In this document: positions 25,800 through 32,324 of the stretch, piece by piece
Layout: every line of letters starts with the position of its first letter
Position numbering within the stretch: the stretch's first letter is position 1
Source: Planctomycetota bacterium
GTDB taxonomy: Bacteria > Planctomycetota > UBA1135 > GCA-002686595
Assembly (NCBI GenBank): GCA_022447405.1
Contig: JAKVCE010000002.1
Location: forward strand, 1 to 32,324
Direction: 5' to 3'
DNA: 32,324 nucleotides
Made by a program: the position numbers and the translations under genes
The notes under the pieces: model-generated
The model's input: only the letters and a program-made list of their open reading frames with translations
The model's database searches: none
Told to the model about the DNA's origin: nothing

Positions 25800-27062
25800 A
25801 TGCCCCACGACATCGTCTTCAGCGAACAGGCCAACGAGCTCGCCGACATCGCGCGTGAGATCGCCGACAAGCACGTCCGGCCCCTTGCGGCAAAGTACGA
25901 CAAGGCTCAGGAGTACAACCACGAGGCCGCGAAGGCCGTGGCAGAGGCGGGGCTCTTCAAGACCTTTGTCCCGAAGGAGTACGGCGGCCACGGCGCCGGC
26001 GTCCTCGCCCTCGCGCGCGTCACGGAGGAGCTCGCCCGCGCCGACTCAGGCTTTGGCGTCGCCTTCGCTGTGAACGCCCTCGGGTCCTTCCCGATCATCC
26101 TCGGCGGGACCGAGGAGCAGAAGCAGGAGTGGCTCCCCCAGATCGCTCGCGGTGAGAAGTTCGTCGCCTTCTGCCTCTCAGAGAAGTTCGCGGGCTCAGA
26201 CGCCCAAGGCCTCTCCGTCACGGCCGTGGAGGACGGCGACGAGTACGTCATCTGTGGCGAGAAGAAGTGGACTACGAACGGCGGCGTCGCTGACTTCTAC
26301 AGTGTCTTCTGTGTCACGGACCCCACCTCTAAGTCGCGGCGTATCAGCGCGATCGTTGTGGAGAAGGGGACCCCTGGCTTCGAGGTCAAGAAGGTCGAGG
26401 ACAAGATGGGGATCCGCTGCGTCCCCGTGGTCGAGACTCACTTCGACAACGTCCGCGTCCCTAAGGCGAACCTGATCGGCGGGCGGCCTGGCATGGGCTT
26501 CAAGCACGCGATGATGACCCTCGACTACGCCCGCCCGGGCGTCGCCGCCCAGGCGATGGGCGCGGCGCAGGGCGCGCTGGATCTGGCGAACGTCTACGCC
26601 AACCGCCGCAAGCAGTTCGGCGCGCCGATCTCGAGCCACCAGATGGTGCAGCAGATGCTCGCTGACATGGCGATCGAGACGACCGCGGCGCGCTGGCTGG
26701 TCTACTCTGCCGCGGCCCAGATTGATGGCCAGGGGCCGGGCCCCGAGGCCAGCAAGGTCGCCGCGATGGCGAAGTGCTACGCCTCCGACGTGGCCGTCAA
26801 GGTCGCGACCGACGCGGTCCAGGTCTTCGGCGGCTACGGCTTCATGGAGGACTACCCGATCGCGAAGTTCTTCAGGGACGCCAAGATCCTTCAGATCTAT
26901 GAGGGGACGAACCAGGTGCAGCGCTTGGTGATCGCGCGCCACCTCATCCGTGAGGCCGCGGACCTCGCGCACCTCGGGGAATATATCCCTGAAGAGAGTC
27001 AGTTGACCTATGGCCCTGCAGAGGAGGCAGAGGTCGTAGCCAACCACAACACTCCGACCTGA
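25800..27062 (+). CDS. Acyl-CoA dehydrogenase
   Basis: FSEQANELADIAREIADKHVRPLAAKYD...CLSEKFAGSDAQGLSVTA...WTTNGGVADFY...FGAPISSHQMVQQMLADM...QVFGGYGFMEDYPIAKFFRDAKILQIYEGTNQVQRLVIARHL. Confidence 0.95.
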   Translation: MPHDIVFSEQANELADIAREIADKHVRPLAAKYDKAQEYNHEAAKAVAEAGLFKTFVPKEYGGHGAGVLALARVTEELARADSGFGVAFAVNALGSFPIILGGTEEQKQEWLPQIARGEKFVAFCLSEKFAGSDAQGLSVTAVEDGDEYVICGEKKWTTNGGVADFYSVFCVTDPTSKSRRISAIVVEKGTPGFEVKKVEDKMGIRCVPVVETHFDNVRVPKANLIGGRPGMGFKHAMMTLDYARPGVAAQAMGAAQGALDLANVYANRRKQFGAPISSHQMVQQMLADMAIETTAARWLVYSAAAQIDGQGPGPEASKVAAMAKCYASDVAVKVATDAVQVFGGYGFMEDYPIAKFFRDAKILQIYEGTNQVQRLVIARHLIREAADLAHLGEYIPEESQLTYGPAEEAEVVANHNTPT

Positions 27063-27193
27063 GCAGGGCGGAGGGGCGCTGGCGAGCTTTTTTCGCCAAG
27101 TCGCGTTCGGTTGGGGGGTGAATTCCGGCCATGGAGTCAGGGCAGAGGTCTGCTTTCGCAGCGCTGCCGAATGACTCCAAACCGAGACCACGA

Positions 27194-28321
27194 ATGACCA
27201 AGAAGCTGCTCCTCAACGAGCTGGACGCGCGCCTCACAGAGGCCGCAAAGACGCCCGCTACCTATGACCGCGCGATGGGGGAGTACGCACTGCAAAGTGA
27301 TCGTGAGGGCCTCGCGCTCGAACAGGTCGACCCGAGCCGTTGGAGGAGCGCTGCGGACAGGGTCACGCTCTCTCGCGCGAGCTCACTAGAGCAGCTCTTC
27401 AGGGCTGACGTGGCCGCGATCTCTCCGCTTGAACGGGAGGAGGAGACGGCCCTCGCTCGCCGGATCGAGTTCGCCAAGGTGCGCTTGGAGAGCGCGCTTG
27501 GGCGGGCGGGGATCGACTTCGAGGAGCTCAAACCAGACGGCGTAGATGTAGAGGCAGCGGAGCTGCCGCGTGAGGTCTTGGCCCGCTGGAGAGAGTGGCA
27601 CGCGCTGCGCAAGGAGATGGTCGAGCGCAACCTCTTCTTGGTCTTGTTGAACCTGGAGCGCTACGCCCACACCCGCGCGAGCAGGATGGATCTCATTCAA
27701 GAGGGCGCGAGCGCGCTCTTCCGCGCCGCTGACGGCTTTGACTGGCGCAGGGGCCTGCTGTTCAGGACGTACGCGGTCCACTGGCTCCATCAAGCCTTCA
27801 GGAGTCACCTCTACAACTTCGGCCACACCGTGCGCTTGCCGGTCTACTTGCAGAAGGCGATGAAGCACGTCAACGACGCGTCCAATCGCCTCGGCACGGA
27901 TGATCCAGGGAGGATCGCGAGTGAGACCGGCCTCGGGGAGCACCTGGTCTCGAACGCGCAGAGCGCGCGCCGCAGCGTCGTGTCTGTCGACACAGGCTTC
28001 GCAGACGCGGATGGTGAGGGCAAGTTCGCTGACGTCCTCACGGACGATGAGGAGCAGGGCTCGAGAGATCTCTACCGTCCGGACATGGAAGATGTCTCCT
28101 TGGACGAGGGTCTGCGCATGGCGCTCGGTCGACTGGAAGATCGAGAGCGGCATGTGATCGAGAAGCGCTTCGGCCTCTTCGGCGGGCGAGAGCACACGCT
28201 GAGCGAGCTCTCTCGCTCTCTCAGGGTGAGCCTCGAGCGCGTCCGCCAAATCCAGATCAGGGCGCTCCAGAAGATGAACGCGCCTGCGATCAGGCGCGCG
28301 GTAGACCCCTTCCTGCTCTAG
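27194..28321 (+). CDS. Divergent sigma-70-family RNA polymerase sigma factor
   Basis: Region 2-like VERNLFLVLLNLERYAHTRASRMDLIQEGASALFRAADGFDWRRGLLFRTYAVHWLHQAFRSHL and region 4 LEDRERHVIEKRFGLFGGREHTLSELSRSLRVSLERVRQIQIRALQKM. Start MTKKLLLNEL at 27194 (27131 possible). Confidence 0.88.
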   Translation: MTKKLLLNELDARLTEAAKTPATYDRAMGEYALQSDREGLALEQVDPSRWRSAADRVTLSRASSLEQLFRADVAAISPLEREEETALARRIEFAKVRLESALGRAGIDFEELKPDGVDVEAAELPREVLARWREWHALRKEMVERNLFLVLLNLERYAHTRASRMDLIQEGASALFRAADGFDWRRGLLFRTYAVHWLHQAFRSHLYNFGHTVRLPVYLQKAMKHVNDASNRLGTDDPGRIASETGLGEHLVSNAQSARRSVVSVDTGFADADGEGKFADVLTDDEEQGSRDLYRPDMEDVSLDEGLRMALGRLEDRERHVIEKRFGLFGGREHTLSELSRSLRVSLERVRQIQIRALQKMNAPAIRRAVDPFLL

Positions 28322-28383
28322 CGGCCGCTCAGACGGAGAGGTGTGCGAAACCACAGGGATCCTGGTGGTTACACTGGGTCTGT

Positions 28384-29538
28384 ATGGGCGCCCCCAAGAG
28401 TCCGGCCTCGAGCGCTGTCCGATGGAGCTTTGGCATAGCCACGCTCCTGGCTGTGGGGGGCGTGGCGACGGCTCAGAGCGGCGCGGGAGACGGACAAGAC
28501 GGCCGCACCCAGGCGCGGCCGGTCTTCGCCCTCGATCACCACATGCTGCGGACGGTCTGCCTCGACCTCCTGGGCAGGCCCCCGCTCCCCGAAGAGCGCG
28601 CCGAGTGGCTCGACAAGGACCTCAGAGACTTCCTCAAACAGACCACCAGCGGGCTCGAGTTTTGGGAGCACTGGCTCGAGGAGCAGCTCTACTTCTTCCT
28701 CCTGATCGACAACTTCAGGCCGGAGAACGAGGGCGTGAAGGCGGTCCCCGAGAAGCTCTTCGAGGGTCGGCTCAATCCGCGCGAGGCGGTGCACCGGATC
28801 GTGCTCTCCCCGAGCTTCGAGCTGAGGAACCCCGGCGCCGACACCTTCGTGACGGTCGTGATGGAGCAGCTCGCTGGCATGCGCGTGCAGAAGCGCATCC
28901 GTGACCTTGAGATCGGCAAGGCGCTCTATGACGGCAAGCCGGGGACCTTCCTGAAGCACCACGGCGACAGCCAAGCGGACGTCGTGAAGATCTGTGTCGA
29001 GAGCAAGGACTTCGCCCGCGAGTTCATCTCGCGAGAGTACGAGCGCATGTTGCACCGGGCTGGTCCCAAGAAGCCGCTCTCGTCCTGGTCACGCTCCTTC
29101 CACAAGGACCCCGCCGAATACAGGGACCTCGTCAGGACCTGGATGACCTCGGAGGAGTACATGAGGCGGCTAGAAGAGCAGCACCCGCTCTCGAACCGCG
29201 CCTTCGTCAACGCGCTCCACGTCGACCTCCTCGGGAGGATGCCGACGCGGGCCGAGGCTGAGCCCATGAGAGAGGCCCTCGATGGGCTCGGAGACTCCGC
29301 GCCCTTGCGGTCTATCCTCGCGCGCCTCCTCTTGGACTCGGGGCGCGTCAGGGTCCCCTCCAAGGGAGAGCTCAGCAGCCGCCGCGACTGGGCCGCCTCG
29401 CTCTTTCCCCGCTTCTTCGGACGAGAGGCCTCCGTGACCGAGCTTGATGCCATCTGTGAGGCCCTAGACGAGCCCTCCTGCCAGCCCTCGACGATCCTCT
29501 ACGCTCTCCTCTCACATCCCGAGTACCATCGGTTCTAG
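28384..29538 (+). CDS. Secreted DUF1549-like protein with internal duplication
   Basis: Signal-like N-terminus SFGIATLLAVGGVATAQ; MLRTVCLDLLGRPPLPEERAEW and FVNALHVDLLGRMPTRAEAEPM are DUF1549-like motifs. Confidence 0.7.
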   Translation: MGAPKSPASSAVRWSFGIATLLAVGGVATAQSGAGDGQDGRTQARPVFALDHHMLRTVCLDLLGRPPLPEERAEWLDKDLRDFLKQTTSGLEFWEHWLEEQLYFFLLIDNFRPENEGVKAVPEKLFEGRLNPREAVHRIVLSPSFELRNPGADTFVTVVMEQLAGMRVQKRIRDLEIGKALYDGKPGTFLKHHGDSQADVVKICVESKDFAREFISREYERMLHRAGPKKPLSSWSRSFHKDPAEYRDLVRTWMTSEEYMRRLEEQHPLSNRAFVNALHVDLLGRMPTRAEAEPMREALDGLGDSAPLRSILARLLLDSGRVRVPSKGELSSRRDWAASLFPRFFGREASVTELDAICEALDEPSCQPSTILYALLSHPEYHRF

Positions 29539-29570
29539 CCCACAGCGAAGCCCTATAGACAGGTGACCTC

Positions 29571-30755
29571 ATGACCCTCCGAAGCAATCGACGCGATGTC
29601 CTCAAGCTCGGCGCCGCCGCAGGCGCCCTCACGGGTCTCGGCGGCTGGGGCTTGGCCCAGGACGGCCGCGGGCGCACGCAGTCAACCCCTGCGATGGAGG
29701 GGGACGAAGCGCCGACCGTCAAGCGCGTGATCTTCATCGCCATGGCTGGAGGCGTCCGCACGCGCGAGACCTTCGGGACCCCGGCGAACGTCCCCAACCT
29801 GCAGATGATGGCGGACGATGGCGTCCTCTACCCGCGCATGCGCACCTCGAACCTCGGGCACTTCGGCGCGACGATGTCCATCTTCACCGGGATCAGCGAG
29901 GCCCGCGGGATCCGAGACAACGCGCGGGGCACAGACCCCACGATGTTCGAGTACCTCCGCAAGGACCTCGGCCTGCGGCAGAGCGACGTCTGGGTCACGA
30001 CCTCTGGCGGGCCTCAGCAGACCAACTACTCCTACTCGGTCCACCCGGACTACGGCCCGAAGTACGGGGCGAACACGCTCGACGGCGACGGGATCTTCAA
30101 CAAGGAGTTCAAAGAGCTCCTCGACACCTACGGTCGACCGAAGGCCATGGAGGAGTCTGAGCAGGACCTGCTCGACAAGGTGCGGAGGGGCATCGGTCGC
30201 ACAGAGGACAAGGCTGAGAACGCCGCGGCGACAGAGAACGCGGCGAAGGTCGAGCGCTACATCCTCGAGGAGCTGACGCGCGGCACGAGCACGCTGCGCG
30301 GCGCGAACTCTGGCGACGCCAAGGCGCTGAGGGTGGCGCGCAACCTGGTGAGCCTCTTCAAGCCGAAGATGACCGGCGTCGTCCTCCAGAACGCCGACAT
30401 CGCGCACGGCTCCTTCAACGGCTACTCCGAGGTCATCCGTCGCAACGACGAGGCGATCGGTGAGATCTGGACGGCGGTGAAGGAGGACCCGGAGCTCGCA
30501 GACTCCACCGCGATCTTCGTCCTGCCTGAGTTCGGGCGGAACAAGGACCTCAACTCACGCCGCGGCCTCGACCACGGCGACGGCTCGGACGACCTGCGCT
30601 ACGTCTCAGGCGTCGCGTGGGGCCCCGGGTTCGGGAAGGGCCGGGTCGTCAAGGACGACGTGCGCACCATCGACGCGATGTACAGCGCCTGTGACGCGCT
30701 CGGCGCGAGCCCCGAGCTGGCTAAGGGTCAGAAGCTGAAGCGCCTCCTCGCTTAG
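29571..30755 (+). CDS. DUF1501-like Tat-exported protein
   Basis: Twin-arginine N-terminus SNRRDVLKLGAAAGALTGLGGWGLAQ; GNxGHFGATMSIFTGISEARG, ADIAHGSFNGYSEVIRRNDEAIGEIWTAVKED, FVLPEFGRNKDLN are DUF1501 / alkaline-phosphatase-fold-like. Confidence 0.8.
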   Translation: MTLRSNRRDVLKLGAAAGALTGLGGWGLAQDGRGRTQSTPAMEGDEAPTVKRVIFIAMAGGVRTRETFGTPANVPNLQMMADDGVLYPRMRTSNLGHFGATMSIFTGISEARGIRDNARGTDPTMFEYLRKDLGLRQSDVWVTTSGGPQQTNYSYSVHPDYGPKYGANTLDGDGIFNKEFKELLDTYGRPKAMEESEQDLLDKVRRGIGRTEDKAENAAATENAAKVERYILEELTRGTSTLRGANSGDAKALRVARNLVSLFKPKMTGVVLQNADIAHGSFNGYSEVIRRNDEAIGEIWTAVKEDPELADSTAIFVLPEFGRNKDLNSRRGLDHGDGSDDLRYVSGVAWGPGFGKGRVVKDDVRTIDAMYSACDALGASPELAKGQKLKRLLA

Positions 30756-30760
30756 GAGCT

Positions 30761-32324
30761 GTGGTTCGGAACGGAAAGTCCGCCGTCGCGCTCACCGCGT
30801 GGCTCGCGCTCTCGCTCCTCTCTGGAGAGGCGAGGGCGCAGGAGACCGAGGTGCTCACGACCTCGAGTTGCGTGCTCTGCCACGAGGGGATCGAAGAGAT
30901 GCACCCTGGGCTGGACCTCTCCTGCGTTGACTGTCACGGGGGCGACAACACCAAGCGGAACAAGTTTGAGGCGCACGTGCAGCCCTCGCGGCAGCGGCCA
31001 GATGACGAGCGCGTCGCGGCCTTAGATGAGGACCTGCGCTGGCGCCGCTTCGTGAACCCGATGGACCTGCGCATCGTGGACAAGACCTGCGGGACCTGTC
31101 ACCCAGACGAGCTCAAGAAGCTCGAGTCCAGCCTCCACGCGACGACCGCCGGTCACCTCTCCGACGGTCACTACGAGATGGGCCTCACGAAGAAGAAGGG
31201 GTCGCGCTTCTCAATCTTCAGCGTCTCTGGGATGGGGATCGATGAGGGGGAGGTCGACAGCTTGGTGCAGATCCCTGGCTTCCGCTCTGATCGCGATGAA
31301 GGCGAGCTCGGGACGCACTTCGCAGACCTCGCCCGCAAGGAGTGCATGCAGTGTCACCTCTACTCCGAGGGGCGCGCTGTGCGCGGGCGCGTCGGCTTTG
31401 ACGGCGACTACCGCGGAGAGGGCTGCGCCGCTTGCCACGTGCCTTACGCGACGGACGGCCTCTCAGACAGCGCGGACCGCAAGGCCGTGCGCACCGAGCC
31501 CGGCCATCCCTGGCGCCATCAAATGACCCGCGCGCCGAAGACAGAGACCTGCGTCACCTGTCACTACGGCGACGCCTCCATCGGCCTCAACTTCAGAGGC
31601 CTCAGCCAGCTCCCGCCTGGCGCGCCGGGCGGGCCAGACATCCCCGGCACGACTGACACCCTCCTCAACCGGACCTTCTACATCAACGACGAGGAGATGA
31701 CGCCGCCGGACGTCCACCACCAGCGCGGCATGCACTGCATCGACTGCCACACGGTGAACGACGTGATGGGGGACGGCGAGCTGCACGGGCAGATGGAGCA
31801 CGCGGTGGAGATCTCCTGCGAGGGCTGCCACGGGACGATCGATCGGGTGGCCTCGCTGAGGACGGAGCGCGGGGTCAAGCTCTCAAACGTGAAGCGCGAG
31901 GGCGATGAGGTCTGGCTGACGAGCAAGGTGACGGGCGAGCGGCACCCGGTGACACAGGTGAAGCACATCGTCGACCCAACTCACGACAAGTACAACCCAG
32001 AGGCGGCGCGGGCGATGACCGGCGACCACGCCAAGCTCGAGTGCTACGCGTGTCACTCTGGCTGGAACCCGAACTTCCTCGGCTTCCACTTCGACCGCAA
32101 CGAGTCCTTCACCCAGCTCGACCTCCTGAGCGGCAGGCAGACGCCCGGCCGCGTCACGACGCAGGAGAAGGTCTTCTCGACCTGGAAGAGCTTCTACGCC
32201 GGCTGGAACGAGGCTGGGAGGATCGCGCCCTACATGACGGGCTTCTCCACGATGGGCTCGGTCTCGAACAAGGACGGCGAGCGCTTCATCGACCAGGAGA
32301 TGCCGGTCACCGCCGCTGGGCTCT
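30761..32324 (+). CDS. Multiheme cytochrome c, at least 9 CXXCH in window, C-terminus truncated
   Basis: GTG at 30761, 6 nt after the previous stop with AGGAG just upstream; signal VVRNGKSAVALTAWLALSLLSGEARAQ. In-frame CVLCH, CVDCH, CGTCH, CMQCH, CAACH, CVTCH, CIDCH, CEGCH, CYACH. Open to the right edge, so missing from the ORF track. Confidence 0.9.
   Translation, partial: MVRNGKSAVALTAWLALSLLSGEARAQETEVLTTSSCVLCHEGIEEMHPGLDLSCVDCHGGDNTKRNKFEAHVQPSRQRPDDERVAALDEDLRWRRFVNPMDLRIVDKTCGTCHPDELKKLESSLHATTAGHLSDGHYEMGLTKKKGSRFSIFSVSGMGIDEGEVDSLVQIPGFRSDRDEGELGTHFADLARKECMQCHLYSEGRAVRGRVGFDGDYRGEGCAACHVPYATDGLSDSADRKAVRTEPGHPWRHQMTRAPKTETCVTCHYGDASIGLNFRGLSQLPPGAPGGPDIPGTTDTLLNRTFYINDEEMTPPDVHHQRGMHCIDCHTVNDVMGDGELHGQMEHAVEISCEGCHGTIDRVASLRTERGVKLSNVKREGDEVWLTSKVTGERHPVTQVKHIVDPTHDKYNPEAARAMTGDHAKLECYACHSGWNPNFLGFHFDRNESFTQLDLLSGRQTPGRVTTQEKVFSTWKSFYAGWNEAGRIAPYMTGFSTMGSVSNKDGERFIDQEMPVTAAGL

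Noticed and set aside
27080-27098. Hairpin TGGCGA-GCTTTTT-TCGCCA after acyl-CoA dehydrogenase as terminator
   Set aside because: Short 6-bp stem with the T-run in the loop rather than after the stem; not convincing.
26196-27191. 331-aa minus ORF opposite acyl-CoA dehydrogenase
   Set aside because: Mirror ORF of a strongly coding gene; Arg/His/Asp-rich shadow composition.
28349-28370. Imperfect palindrome AACCACAGGGATCCTGGTGGTT upstream of the DUF1549-like gene
   Set aside because: 18 of 22 positions symmetric, single occurrence, no supporting promoter context; kept only as a note.
1-32324. CRISPR arrays, tRNA/rRNA genes, transposases, phage or known defence genes
   Set aside because: None recognised on reading; no regular repeat-spacer pattern or integrase/transposase motifs in the ORFs.

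Overview
GC-rich bacterial chromosomal window, planctomycete-like in gene content (DUF1501 protein, DUF1549-like protein, multiheme cytochrome, large secreted repeat proteins); the taxonomy is inference. About 20 protein-coding genes are supported. I saw no RNA genes, CRISPR array or mobile element. Main blocks: (1) a secreted tandem-module protein cut by the left edge; (2) a secreted thioredoxin-like gene whose signal peptide and body share one frame interrupted by a single TGA, a selenocysteine candidate; (3) a cyanophycinase/S51-like lipoprotein, a dGTPase-like HD protein and a DUF2891-like protein; (4) an acyltransferase-3-type membrane protein with two duplicated ankyrin blocks inserted between transmembrane segments; (5) a minus-strand arginine operon, argR-argG-[P-loop NTPase]-argC-argD-argF'-argB-argE-argH, with 4-bp ATGA overlaps at seven consecutive junctions and two ARG-box-like palindromes upstream of argR; (6) PEP synthase and a methyltransferase; (7) a four-gene cassette of unknown function (sigma-like protein, TPR protein, small membrane protein, large repeat protein); (8) an acyl-CoA dehydrogenase behind a TATAAT and a perfect 20-bp palindrome; (9) a divergent sigma-70-family factor; (10) a DUF1549-like / Tat-DUF1501 / nonaheme-or-larger cytochrome c cluster running off the right edge. 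All calls come from reading the sequence; no database search was run.
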